Shown one piece after another: positions 9,981 through 20,949 of a stretch of DNA of 64,000 nt; the stretch's first letter is position 1; each line of letters opens with the position of its first letter. This DNA is from Ryuthela nishihirai (lineage: Eukaryota; Arthropoda; Arachnida; Araneae; Heptathelidae): NCBI GenBank assembly GCA_038380435.1, contig JAWZYU010000013.1, positions 11,731,901 through 11,795,900 on the forward strand, read 5' to 3'. Both the position numbers and the translations under genes were made by a program. The notes under the pieces are model-generated. The model was not told the origin of the DNA. It saw nothing but the letters and a program-made list of their open reading frames with translations, and did no database searches.

Positions 9981-12453
9981 CATCGTCATCATCATCATCA
10001 TCATCCTCAAGCAGCCATGGGCTACGGAGGTCCAACCAGACCGTGCAACTTAGTTCTCCAAGCAAGTCTGTCCTGAGCTACATCTAATGTATCTAGCCAG
10101 AGTACGTCAATTCTAACAAGGCCCTGTTTGACATTGTCTGCCCACTGCATACTAGGTCTCCCCCTTTTTCTGAGGCCTTTAGGCACAATGTTCATAACCC
10201 TATTCACCAATCTATAATTATTTATACAGGCAACATGGCCAAATCAACGGAGCCTCCCTCTGCACAATATCCTACTTAAAGGAGGTTGCAAACTCCTTTG
10301 CCTAACCTCATCATTAGTTACAAAGTTGAACCACCTAATACCCAAGATACAGCGTAAGCATCTAGAATCAAAAGCATCTAATTTCCTGTTATCTTGTTTA
10401 CACAGCGTCCAAGTTTCACTACCATAACTAACCCTAGAAAGAAAAAAACTATTATACAGTCTAATTTTAGTCTTTAGGTGTATACGCCTATTTCTCCACA
10501 ATCTCCATAGATTCTTAAAAGTCCAGGCAGCAATCCCTATTCGTCTGTTAATCTCATGCCGCACATCACCATTATCTGTTACATAGCTCCCAAGATAATT
10601 AAACTGTGACACCTGCTCAAGACTGCAACCATTCAGATTAACTGAATCACAGCCTGCATGACCAATTTTCATCACTTTAGTTTTCTCTCTGTTTATAACC
10701 AAACCTACTCTACTACCAGTTTCATCAACAGCTCGAATGAAAGAGTTCATCTCATCAACATCATTTGCCAAAAGGGCTAAATCATCAGCATAATCTAAAT
10801 CAGAAACTTTCGTATCTCCAGTCCATTTAAGACCAAAATCTTTCCCTTGAAGTGAATTTCGCATAACATAATCAATAACCAAGCTAAAGAGAAAAGGAGA
10901 CAAAATGCACCCTTGTCGAACACCAGAAGTAATGCTAAACCAATTGCTACAAGCCTTACCAACTCTCACACATAATTTAGTGTTATTATAGAGAGCTTTC
11001 ATTATGTTAACTAACTTGTCTGGTATACCATATGATCTCACAATCAACCACAAATTATGACAATCAACAGAGTCGAAAGCCTTTTTGAAATCAACAAAGC
11101 TAGCAACTAAAGGTTTCTGAAACTCTAAACATTTCTCAAGAATCTGCCTAAGTGAAAATATCTGATCCACACATCCCCTACCACTTCTGAATCCACATTG
11201 CTCATCATGCAATTGACTGTCAACCAGATTCTTAATTCTATTAAGCACAATCATGGAAAGAACTTTACCTGGAACAGAGAGTAGGCTGATACCCTTATAG
11301 TTATCACAAGAACTGCGATCACCTTTTTTGAAAATAGGGATAACAATAGCTCTAGAAAAATCCTTAGAAACCATGCCTTTATCATAAAAGATATTCAGAA
11401 TTTCAGTCATCCAAGTGGTAACTGAAACATTCCCAGCTCTAAGCATTTCTGTAGTAATTTCATCTACACCTGGGGATTTATGAAGTTTAAGTTTAGAAAT
11501 AGCCAAAATAACTTCAGATTGTGTTATAGGGCCAACATTAAAGCCACCAATGCATATATCATCATTGCAAACAATGGGAATAGAAATAACCACATTGTTT
11601 AGAATATCACTGAAATGCTCAGCCCACCTAGCCATGACAGAATTCTCACCTTCTATAACCTTACCTTGTTTATCCTTCAATCCCTGTATACTTGTCCGTT
11701 TTGTACCACACAAAACATTAACTATCTGGTACAGCTCTCTGCTGTTGTGCTGTCTAACTGCTTCCTCAGCTTTGTCAGCCAAACCATCAAGCCAAAGATT
11801 CTTATCAGCAGCTAACTGATCTTTTACATGTTTATTAAGTTCTCTGTAATGCTTTCTATTCAGACTAGTAGGGTATTGATTAAGGGCATTCCTGCAGTTC
11901 TTTCTTTCTGAAATAAGCTCAAGTGCCTTATCACTCAAATAATTCTACCTCCTCTGCTCCTTTTTCCCTAAATGAGTACTGTCAGTTTCCAAAAAAGCCT
12001 GTTTAAAATGGTCCCATTCTTCCTCAACTTCAGTAGTAAGCAAACCATGACTGTGATAATGACTAAGTAATCTATCATGGTAAGCTTTAGCTATAACTGG
12101 GTCTTTCAGAGCTTCAGTATTAAAGGTAAATTTTTTAACTTTAGCACAACACTTTTTAAGTTTAAGTTGCAAGATACTTTTAACAAGGTAATGGTCAGAT
12201 CCAATTTCAGCTCCCCTATATGCCCTGGTATTTCTAACAGAACTAGCCCATTTCCTGTTAATTAATATATAATCAGTCATATTTTTATGCAGCCCATCAG
12301 GTGAAACCCATGTGTACTTATGTATGTTGTGGTGTTTGTAATAAGTGTTAGTTATTCTGAAACCATTGAGTTTACTTACCTGAGGAGACATTGCCCATTG
12401 CAGCTACCAATACCAAAAGGGCCTATTACTCCTCCCCAAAGGTCTGAGTCAGC
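9981..12453 (-). mobile_element. RTE-like LINE copy A, 5'-truncated
   Basis: A non-LTR retrotransposon copy. The 3' end carries the family's conserved end (CCGTAGCCCATGGC) and a (GAT)n tail, seen as (TCA)n at 9984-10009, typical of RTE-clade elements. The 5' end stops at about 12453 inside the endonuclease, as in 5'-truncated reverse transcripts. It is the best preserved of about eight copies in the window and lies in the dynein intron, in the same orientation as the gene. Confidence 0.88.
10022..12391 (-). pseudogene. RTE-like LINE A polyprotein: endonuclease end + reverse transcriptase
   Basis: One reading frame runs from 12391 down to 10022, broken by only two nonsense changes. TAG at 11945-11947 stands where copy B has CAG (Gln), and TGA at 10244-10246 stands where copy B has TGG (Trp). 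The N-terminal part is the endonuclease end and linker. The reverse transcriptase (10247-11938) shows FVDFKKAFDSVD (motif A), GVRQGCILSPFLF (motif B) and DYADDLALL (motif C, catalytic Asp pair). The C-terminal tail contains RGRPSMQWADNVKQ and the WRTKLHGLVGPP ending found in all copies. Both stops fit single C-to-T or G-to-A changes. The copy is dead, but the RT core itself looks intact. Confidence 0.9.
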
Positions 12454-12909
12454 ACATTGCTTTATTTGAATGAAGTTAAAATGAAAATTATTGCTGTGGT
12501 TTCAAATGAACCAATTTTCAATGCAGATGCAATTTATCAATCTTTGAATAAAAATAATTCCTCGACAAAAATGTAAAAAATGGAAAATGCCTTTGCTGAA
12601 TTTTGCACTCAAGTAAAACAAACGTAGTTAAAATTCAATCACTGTATCCTTTCTGATAACAATTTCAAAAAACAATAAGTAAGTTTTGGAATATTCTGAT
12701 ATGGCTAGTAGCTATTCAAAATTACTCCTGAAATAACATTTTTTCACTGAAAACAAATAAATAAAATCTCAAGTAAAAACAATGTATCCTTCACGATTTC
12801 AAACAAACCAAAATTACAAGTGTGAAAATTATCAACTCTTACAAGTTTAAGTAATTTTTCATAAACATTTACATAAAAAATAATTGACATGATTAGCAAT
12901 TATATCTGG
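12454..12909. other. AT-rich intronic sequence, nothing recognised
   Basis: No coding or repeat signal stands out between the 5' truncation of RTE copy A and the degenerate tandem array. Confidence 0.4.
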
Positions 12910-13442
12910 AAAAGAAATACATAAAACTAGCAAAATGAGTGATTCATTTAAAACATATATGCTAAATCTCATTGAAGAAATTCATAAAGCTTCTAAAGGT
13001 GAAGGGGTGAACATTAAAAATTGCAATATATTTTGAAGTAAATCATGAAATGATATATACTAAATCAATTGAAGAAATGCATAAATCTCCTAGAAGGTGA
13101 GGGGGGAAAATATTGAGAATTTCGCAAAACTAGGAGTAAATAAATTAATTCACATATAGCAAACCAACTGAAGAAATACACAAATCTCCCAAAGAGAAGT
13201 GAAAAATATTAAATATTGCACAAAATTGAAGTGATTCAATTAATATATATATATAATAAACCTAATGCAGGAAGCTTTTAAAGTGAGGAAATATTCGCAT
13301 AAAATTAGCCTGAGTGAGTTAATGAAATCGTATACTAATTCAAATGAAGAAATGTTTAAAACTCCTAAAGTTGAAGGAAAAAATATAAAGGAGATAGATA
13401 ATTACCAGGGATAACGATTAATTTAAGCCATATACATAGTAG

Positions 13443-13505
13443 TATCAGAATAATATGACCACCTACCATAGTATATGTATGGTAGGTGGTCATATTTTTC
13501 TGATA
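13443..13505. mobile_element. Hairpin MITE (Tc1-related)
   Basis: The 26-bp arms 13443-13468 and 13480-13505 are inverted repeats with one mismatch and an 11-bp spacer. The ends are TA...TA, as for Tc1/mariner targets. The arm sequence AATATGACCACCTACC is also at the end of the Tc1 fragment at 853-1321. This looks like a minimal non-autonomous deletion derivative of that Tc1 family. Confidence 0.8.
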
Positions 13506-13519
13506 TGACTGTGTATATA

Positions 13520-13961
13520 CAGGGTGAATCTGAAAAAGTGGGCAAAACTTTACGGGGTGGTAGAACGCAGCTATACGAACAATATTCGTCATAGAATGTA
13601 TGGTCAGAACGTAAGCGGTGAGAAGTTAAAAGGTAGTTTTCCACTGTCACATTTAAAGAATGAACACAAGAAGGAGAGGAGATACTTCAGAAAACATTTT
13701 ATTAACAGGAATGTAATTGAGGTACATGCTCAAAGAAATTGCTCAAAAGAGCTGCCGTCAGCTGTAATGCAGGCGTCACACCTGCGGGATAGGGACCGTT
13801 GGGTGACGTTGGGTGCGAGGACCGACCCTTTTATACCATTTCCAACGCCACCTAGCGGCTCGGCGTTTGCCTTCCGACCATACATTCTATGACGAATATT
13901 GCTCGTATAGCTGCGTTCTACCACCCCGTAAAGTTTTGCCCACTTTTTCAGATTCACCCTG
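13520..13961. mobile_element. MITE with 86-bp terminal inverted repeats (CAGGGTGAATC ends)
   Basis: The arms 13520-13605 and 13876-13961 match over 86 bp with one mismatch. The element is 442 bp and flanked by TA on both sides. The ends CAGGGTGAATCTGAAAAA are of the mariner-like 'TACAGGGTG' type. The centre (13606-13875) is more GC-rich than the surroundings and codes for no recognisable protein. Long frames crossing it are palindrome artefacts. It lies only 14 bp from the hairpin MITE at 13443-13505. Confidence 0.85.
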
Positions 13962-14449
13962 TATATATATTTAAATAACTTTAAAACACACATTAACTTT
14001 TCTATGAGTGATGGAAATAAAAGTTAGTAAAAGTCATCAAATTCAGTGATACATTTTTATCATATACTTTGAACTAGATGAAGAAATATATGTGCTTGAG
14101 AGTGGACAATATTAGTGATTCAATTAAATCATATGAACAAATTGTTGATATATCCAGAAAATATAACACAAAAGCTGCAGAGTAGTGATTCAGATAAATG
14201 GTACACACTAACACATAGATTACCAGATATGTCAAAAAACAAGCATATAAGGTACCTAAAAATGGTGATTCATAAAAACAATGGGGACTGTGTAATTGAC
14301 ATCTTTGCTTGTCATAATTAGACTGCTTATCACTCATATAAATTTAAGTTTTTAGTAACACTTATCAAATCAAGCTAAAAAACCCCAACTATTCATAATA
14401 TTTCAATCACATTTAATGGCATATAATTTCTCACTCTAGGTATTAATGA

Positions 14450-15225
14450 AATGCCAGCTTGAAAGAAATAATTTTATATTCAAAATGCAATGATATATCA
14501 GTTCAAATGTAATGACTATAAAGTCTAATTACTTTACCACTGAAATATCAGTTGTATGTCAACTCTAATCTAGATCAATTTAGCACTAAAATATCAGTGA
14601 ATGTCAAATTTAGGTCATTTTACCATTTTATAAAAGAAATATAAATTATAGAACCGAATCGTTTTTACTAATTAAAGACCAGCGAGATGTTAACTATAAA
14701 CTGAATCATTTTATCACTAAGATATCAGCGAAATATGAATTGCAAAACCAAATCATTTTTTCCCTTAAACATCACCGAAATGTAAACTATAAACCAAATC
14801 ATATTATCACTAAAATATCAGCGAAATATAAACTCTAAAACGAACCATTTTACCACTTAAATACCAGGTATAAACCAAATCAATTTAGCACTAAAATCTC
14901 AGAGAATGTAAAATTTAAGTCATTTTATCACTTTATAAGCAAAATATGAACTATGGAACTGAATAATTTTTACTATGTTAACTATAAACTAAATTATAAG
15001 ATATCAGCAAAATATAAACTGAACCATTTTACCACTTAAATATCAACTTAATTTCAGCTATAAATCAATTTAGCACTAAAATCTCAACGAATGTTAATTT
15101 TAAACTAAATCACTATACCATTTAAATATCAACGAAAGGTCAATTATAGTCAAAAAATTTTATCATTCAGATATCACTGAGATTTGAACTGCAAAACCAA
15201 ATCAGTTACCTATTAAAATTTTCAA
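14450..15225. repeat. Degenerate minisatellite, about 50-60 bp units
   Basis: At least a dozen diverged units of the form 'CACTAAAATATCAGCGAA(A)TGTAAACTATAAACCAAATCATTTTAC' follow each other. The block ATATCAG(C/T)GAA recurs near 14545, 14595, 14725, 14815, 15003 and 15130. There are no unique spacers and no flanking cas-like genes, so it is a decayed minisatellite and not a CRISPR array. Confidence 0.7.
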
Positions 15226-15661
15226 AATTACATTTACCTTGGGATTTCTTGAAATCGCCGATGAAATTCTGATTGAAATTATTTTCACAAAACATCACTT
15301 CGCACAAAAGAGTGAACTGCTGTTGCAACCAAGCACATTGTATATCCGAGTCAAGTCGTGGTGGTTAGGCCTAACAAAAGTGGCTCACACAAAAATTATT
15401 TTCAAAAACTATCTACAAATCACTTTACTGATTACACTTAAGGACGTTAAACATTCTAATAACAATTCATGTAGTATAACCTCAAAAACGTGTAATATAT
15501 ATCTACTATAAAAGTAAATAAATTCAAAAATGGCACCACAGTACTACATCGTGGCCAGCGAGAACAAATGAGACCAAAGGCTCACAGGAAGCTTGCGCTG
15601 CTTTGTGACACAGCCGCTGTTCCACTAGGACCGCCATTGTTGCGACGTATTCCAAATGAGG

Positions 15662-16447
15662 TTAGCTTTCAGCTCTAGGTGGTATTGTTCCTTCAGTAAC
15701 AAGACTGTCATGGTTTGATGATAGGTTTGATCTCAAAGAGTTTGTTGGTAAGCTGTTCTGACCAAGATCTCTGCCACTGTGTCCGGAGCTCGATGGAAAA
15801 ATGCTGATGGAATTCCAGGTATGAAACCGGCAGTGGACAGTCGGACAGGGGCATGGCTGACTTGCAGCAGCATCTGCCAAATCATTGCCCCTAATACCTA
15901 CATGACCGGGCACCCAACAGAAATGGATGGTGGTTGTGGCTGCCAGATGATGTAGCTGTTGGCGGATCTTAGAAAGAACCAGGTGAGGCCATTGCCTCAC
16001 CGAGATCAATGCCTGTAGCGAGCTAAGCGAGTCAGTGTAAAGCACACACTGATGATGATGCTTAGCCGCCATGTGGCCCAAGGCGAGACTGATAGCGTGC
16101 AACTCTGCAGTGAAGATGGAACACTGCAGTGGGATCTGGTCTACAATGATTACATCACAGCAGACCATGGCTGATCCCACCGATGTGCCGGACTTAGAGC
16201 CATCTGTGAAGCCATCTGTTAGAGCCATCTGTGAAGACAGGCAAGAAGTCCAGGTACTCAGCACGATGGCTGGCAAAGAGTTGCCGGTACACACAGTGAG
16301 GTGTAAAGGCCTTCCCCGTCCTGCACAGGGAAAAATCACAGGAAGGGGAAACAGCGAGCCATGGTGGAATTGGCTCAGCTGTAGAGTGTGCGATACTATT
16401 GAGACTGGTGTTGTTGTCTCTGAGGTAGCCTCGGCCACGCAAACCAA
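15662..16447 (-). pseudogene. I-type LINE RNase H domain
   Basis: An open frame of about 261 codons carries a type I RNase H, which in such LINEs removes the RNA strand after target-primed reverse transcription. The acidic catalytic set is visible in order: FTDGSKSG (Asp), FTAELHAISLALGH (Glu), VLYTDSLSSLQAL (Asp), then WVPGHVGIRGNDLADAAA (His and last Asp). The domain itself looks complete. It is out of frame with the RT at 16463-17275 because of an indel near 16460, so the full polyprotein could not be made from this copy. Confidence 0.88.
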
Positions 16448-16462
16448 ATGGACGAATGGCAG

Positions 16463-17764
16463 TCAGCCGATTAGTGTAAAACATTTCAGACTTCGGATTA
16501 AAAACACAGTCAAAAGTGGGATGGCCAGGCAGGGATCACAATTTAAATGCATATTGTAGGGATAACTGCCGACAGTGAAGAGATAATGGTTCATCGGTCT
16601 CAACATACAGACTCTGGACCGGTGAGGTGCGGAAGGTTCCCGTGCAAACACGGAGGGCCTGGTGATGTAGGGGTCCAGCACCTTCACCACCGAATCCCAG
16701 GCAGAGTCGTACACCTGGGATCCGTAGTCCAGTTTCGATTGGACAAGTGTACGGTACAGGCAGAACAAAGAACATCGGTCAGCTTCCCACAAGAGAGAGG
16801 AGAGGACCTTGATGATGTTCAATGCCTGCATACACTTGGACCTGAGATGACAGATGTGTGGTAAAAAGGTCAATTTCCGATTGAAGATGAGACCAAGAAA
16901 CTTGGTCTCCGCAACAACTGGAATGATGGTACCTCTGAGCCTTAGCTCAGGATCCAGGTAAAGATTAGGCTTATGGCAAAAGTGCACACAAGTGGTCTGT
17001 GGGGAGAACCGAAACCCGTTTGCCATCACCCAAACAAAAAGATTGTTCAGGGCAATCTGCAGTTGTCTTTCAATGACCCTCATGCTGGACGAGGAGCAAA
17101 ATATGCTAAAGTCATCAACGTAGAGGGCATTGCCTACTGATGGAGGAAGTTGTCGAGTAATAGAATTAATCTTGACAGTGAATAGCATAACACTAAGAAC
17201 GCAGCCTTGTGGCAACCGCTGTTCTTGGGGTATGGCCACGACAGAGTGTTGCTGACAAGGACACGAAAAGAACATGCCGATACGAAGTTGCAGATGAAGA
17301 TTGGCATGTGACCTCTCAAGCCGAAGCTGTGGAGGTCACGAAGAATGCCGAATCTCCAAGCCACGTCGTATGCTTTTTCGATGTCGAAGAAAATTAACAC
17401 CAGGTGCTCTCTCTATGTAAAGTGCTCTCTTGTGTAAAAATGAATTTCTGATAGCCGATTCGAGGCATTCATATCAGATGGTCAAGAGTTGACCGTTCCT
17501 GCGAAAGCCACACTGGGAGTTGGAAAGGTTGTGGTGTTCTAAATACCGATGAGTCTGGCATTTACCATTCTTTCCAACACCTTGCACACACAGCTCGTCA
17601 ATGCAATGGGACAATAATTCGAAGGAATCTTGAAATCCTTTCCCGGCTAGGGGATGGCCAAGACAATGGCCTTCCGCCAGGAGTCCAGAAATTGCTCCTC
17701 GAGAAAAATGAAATTGAACATATGGAGCTTGAATATGATTGAATGATGCCATCTGACGTTCCAC
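16463..17764 (-). pseudogene. I-type LINE reverse transcriptase
   Basis: The RT is spread over three frames. The fingers region (17764-17474) contains a PSNYCPIALTSCVCKVLERM block read in a neighbouring frame. The palm motif A (17400-17134) is FFDIEKAYDVAW. Motif B is LPQGCVLS and motif C is ALYVDDFSIF, a YVDD catalytic box, followed by a long connection with CLYRTLVQSKLDYGSQVYDSA (16463-17275). All catalytic Asp residues are present but frameshifts separate motifs A and B. The upstream end abuts the composite SINE near 17727. Confidence 0.85.
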
Positions 17765-18586
17765 TATACAGGACAGTATTACAGCATATGGATGGCACTA
17801 AAACCCACCTTTGTGTGCTGCTTGAGGCCTATCGGAACGCTGACAATGAGGCTGCGAAGCAGCTGAGAGAGTACCTATCGTCTGCATTACTTTATATTAT
17901 CAGAACCTTCTGTATTCATATCTCTTATTTTGGTACTTTTGAATTTTGAGCCTTGTGTGCTGGTTGATGCCTATGAGTACGCTGACATTAAGGCTGTAGA
18001 GCAGCTGGTAGAGAACCTATCATCTACATTAGTTTAATATTATCAAAATCAGTAAGTTCATTCATATCTTTAATTATGAAACTTTCGAATTTTGAACCGT
18101 GCCGATGATTTATTGCCAATATGGTTAGGTAGCATTATGGTCTAATTTTTACTACAACTCTCTACATGAATGTGCCGAAAGTCTACCATTTTTAAGGGTA
18201 AATTCGAGTTTTTTTAATTTTAAAAACATGATATTCGCTACTTAAATATCAGTTATTTGGGACAGATGTCCAAGTTCGAAGCTCTCGTAGTTTTGTGGAT
18301 GATCCACTGGACAGCTGTTGGGAAAAAGGTGTCATCCTCCCATCAAGGCCATCCAGCATGTTCTTTAACTTGAGTGGGTGTCTCTCTCCCACACATGGGA
18401 CCACTGCTTAACATCCCATCCGATGGACAGTGGCCATTTAAAGCCCAACAGTGACCCCTATTCACTGTAGGCAGGGTGGGGAGTTTGGCAGAGAATAATC
18501 TCTACACTTGCCCAGCTGGAACCCGAACCTGATAATTGCAGGTTACAAGCCTGGCATGCTACCAACTGAGCCTCCCCTGACCCCGT
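17727..18586 (-). mobile_element. Composite SINE (family A head and body + duplicated-module tail)
   Basis: Read on the minus strand, the element begins with the family A tRNA-like head (about 18585-18500: GAGGCTCAGTTGGTAGCATGC and GGTTCGGGTTCC). The family A body runs to about 18290, then a roughly 560-bp tail not present in the other SINE copies. The tail contains two tandem copies of a 140-bp module (starting at 17809 and 17952 on the plus strand, each with TGTGTGCTG, AGGC(T)G..., AGCAGCTG). The same arrangement, with the same junction, is at 47696-48444. It lies within the RT region of the I-type LINE. Confidence 0.78.
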
Positions 18587-18965
18587 AAAAAAAAAGAGAG
18601 AGAGAATAATAAGAATCGAAAAAAGGACGACAAAAATATAGGTGAGTAAATAGTAATGAGGCAGAATGAAATGATAAGATAATAGTGATAAAAAATAATA
18701 AGTAAAGGGAGGGGGGAGAAAGGGGGGATGGAAATAGTGAGAAATAAAATAAGAAAGATGGGGGATAGAAAAAACACATATAAAATCTTAATTGAAGTCC
18801 AGATAGCGTTTGAATTTGTTGTGTTTATGGTTAGAAATGTCAATCATGAGAATACATTTAAGCTAAAAGAAATATTTATTATTATTATTATTGATATAAT
18901 TAATTTTAATTTTGGAAGGATATGAAGTATAGTAAAGTGTAAAAAGTGTGTGTGGGGGGGGGGGC
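18587..18965. other. Low-complexity purine-rich and AT-rich patch
   Basis: (GA)n, A-rich and GGGGGGAGAAAGGGGGG tracts, then an ATT-repeat near 18881 and a G run at 18954-18963. It contains no gene. Frames here are low-complexity artefacts. Confidence 0.6.
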
Positions 18966-19055
18966 AGCGAAATCGTTCACAAAATCCATCTGGATGTGGA
19001 TTGCTGCTGCCACGAACATCGAATCACGCCAAACTGAGATGAGGGACAGATGCCA

Positions 19056-20513
19056 TTAGCACTCCGCAAGTTGTGACATATCAGAGATTGAGCGATGGCA
19101 CAAGTCGAGGTGATCCCTGACAGGCATCAGCCGATCCTTACTCGATGGTGAGAGATGTTGGAGTATGGCATAATGGACATTGTCCAGCCTAATGGCAGAT
19201 GCACGAGATGAGTGCAGAGCAAGGCGAAGTTCCTCCACTGTGAATGGCCTGTTGTAAGACTCCAGGCTATTCGAGTGGAATGACAGCAGAGAGCATTCCA
19301 TTCTGCTATTCTAGGCCAGAAACTTGGGAGAGTACAACAACGAAGAAGAGATGGAGGAGAATGACTCCCCCAGAGTGTTGGCAATTGCTTCGGGATCAGC
19401 AATTGCCTGTCCATTGTGCTCTAGGATCGATAATGAGTGGGATGTGTAGTTACCACCCATATTCCAGATTTTATCCCACACGACCTTAGACCTGGTCGTG
19501 TGGGTGATAGAAGACGTATATTTGATCCAAGTTTCCTTCTGGCTCTGGCGCCAGACGAAACGAGCTTTCGCCCTAGTGCGTTTGAATGTTTCAAGGTTGG
19601 GGGTCGTCGTATATCTGCTAAACACCCCCCAAGCCTTGTTCTGAGCCTTATGAGCTGCGGTGCAATCTGGATTCCACCACGGTTTCGGAAAACGAGGAAA
19701 CCGCGTCAAAGTTTGAGGAATTGTTGATGCAGCTGCATCTACGATACAGTCTATTTTCTCCGCTACTGCCACAATGATGGGCTCCTGGATGACAGATTGG
19801 TCATCGAGCTCAGAGAGCTGCTTGAAACCACCCCAGTCAGCCCGATCAAGCCCCCACCATGAAATGAGTGAAGAGCTGCAAGGTCCCCCCCACGGGAGAT
19901 GGCGGACACCATGGGGAGGTGATTGCTGCCATAAGGGTTGTCATTGACCTCCATGTAAAGAGTGGAAGGATCAAGGAGGAGCAGATGGAGAGGTCAATGG
20001 CAGTGAAAGTGCTGGTTGGGGAGTGAAAGTAAGTACTGACAGCGGTGTCCAACAGGGAAAGAGAAGGATCCAAGAGCCACTGCTCTAGGACCCCGCACGT
20101 CCTGTTGGTGTCAGCACTGCCCCAAAGTGGACTGTGTCCATTGAAGTCCCCCATTATGAGGAAGGGGGACAGCAGCTGCGAGATGAGATCATCAAGGACT
20201 TCCTGGAAAACGATGCTCCCAGGTGGTAGATATACAGAGCAGACAGTCAGCGAGAACCCCACGAAGAGGCGGCTGGTACAACCTGGAATGGAGAATGGTT
20301 GCTCACAAGGATGGCGATACCCCTGCGAGCTGGACCATCTCCATCCCGGTTCCAGCAAACTATTATAAAGTGCCAGATCATGGGATCTGTGACTGGCTGT
20401 AAGTATGTCTCCTGCAGGCACATAAAGATGGGCTGGTGTGCCTGAAGGAGTGCCTTGAGGTCGTCAAGATTCCTCTGGAATCCACGACAATTCCATTGTA
20501 GGAGTGTGGCCAT
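19056..20513 (-). pseudogene. I-type LINE AP-like endonuclease and linker
   Basis: The frame starts at 20513 with MATLLQWNCRGFQRNL, the typical first strand of the apurinic-like endonuclease that nicks target DNA. CLQETYL supplies the conserved Glu. After a frameshift, LIMGDFNGHSPLWG supplies the Asp/Asn pair (19846-20421). The linker (19311-19772) has FPKPWWNPDC and WIKYTSSI blocks. 19135-19301 has PFTVEELRLALHSSRAS, the usual pre-RT segment. Similarity ends near 19135, and sequence from there to 18965 is rearranged or unrelated. Confidence 0.82.
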
Positions 20514-20552
20514 CTCAGGACTTAGAAGAGTGGGTGGATGATGAATTCCTAC

Positions 20553-20900
20553 TCAGCAAAACCGCCGCAGAGGACGGCTTAGTGAATAGGGGGTGGTCGC
20601 TATCCATGTCCTCAGAGTCATCCAAGGGGCATGGATCAGTGTACACCCTTTGTGGTGCAGAGTTTTCTTTTTTGGCCCAGGTGGGGGCCCCTTCAGTTTG
20701 GAAGGTCTTGCTGTCTGAGAACAGAGTGTAGGAGGCCTTCTGGTGGAGGTGGAAGGTTGAGTTGCAGGAATGGAAACAGGGGTTGATGTCGAAGTCAACA
20801 CCACCCTCGTTTTCGCCTGCGTAAGGAAGTACTTTGCTGCAGGTAGGAAAGATTCAGTAGGTGGTACACTGATGTCAGTCTGCACTGCAACCGAAGTCAT
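20553..20900 (-). pseudogene. I-type LINE ORF1 C-terminal tail
   Basis: A low-complexity Ser/Thr/Pro-rich peptide lies just upstream of the endonuclease start. It begins TSVAVQTDISVPP and ends in a basic GPKKKTLHHK segment. Such VQTD-containing Pro/Ser-rich tails are usual in ORF1 of arthropod I-type LINEs. No zinc knuckles are left, and the 5' part of ORF1 is missing beyond about 20945. Confidence 0.55.
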
Positions 20901-20949
20901 TGGAATGATGCACTTCCCAATGACTGCACTGGCATTCTAAGGTTAATTA

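Larger units (their letters stand above)
12910..14180. repeat. Degenerate tandem array, about 90-110 bp units, split by two MITEs
   Basis: Recurring blocks read approximately 'CTAAATC(A)ATTGAAGAAAT', then 'CATAAATCTCCTAAAG', 'GTGA(GG)GG', 'AAAATATT' and 'TGATTCAATTAA'. Blocks start near 12960, 13063, 13165 and 13340, and a related pair appears near 14075-14170 after the MITEs. Units are diverged. No coding potential is seen. Confidence 0.6.
15540..20945 (-). mobile_element. I-type LINE (with RNase H), rearranged, minus strand
   Basis: The parts lie in the order ORF1 tail (20900-20553), endonuclease (20513-19846), linker (19772-19311), RT (17764-16463) and RNase H (16447-15662), all on the minus strand. 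The RNase H domain after RT and the endonuclease start MATLLQWNCRGF suggest the I/R1/LOA group, similar to elements common in ticks and other arthropods. A composite SINE (17727-18586) and a low-complexity patch interrupt the RT N-terminus. The region is richer in GC than its surroundings. The 5' end stops within ORF1 beside an RTE fragment (20950). Numerous frameshifts show it is dead. Confidence 0.85.

Noticed and set aside
13524..13993. Two overlapping frames that begin with the same peptide on opposite strands
   Set aside because: The shared peptide NLKKWAKLYGVVERSYT arises because the MITE arms are inverted repeats; no protein is implied.
14450..15225. Regularly spaced short repeats that might suggest a CRISPR array
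   Set aside because: Repeats are diverged and directly joined without unique spacers, in a eukaryotic intron; a decayed minisatellite.
16071..16864. Long plus-strand frames
   Set aside because: They are antisense to the RNase H and RT of the minus-strand LINE, whose motifs are unmistakable.
18543..18843. Two minus frames rich in Phe, Leu and Ser
   Set aside because: Produced by GA-rich and A-rich low-complexity DNA; not transmembrane proteins.
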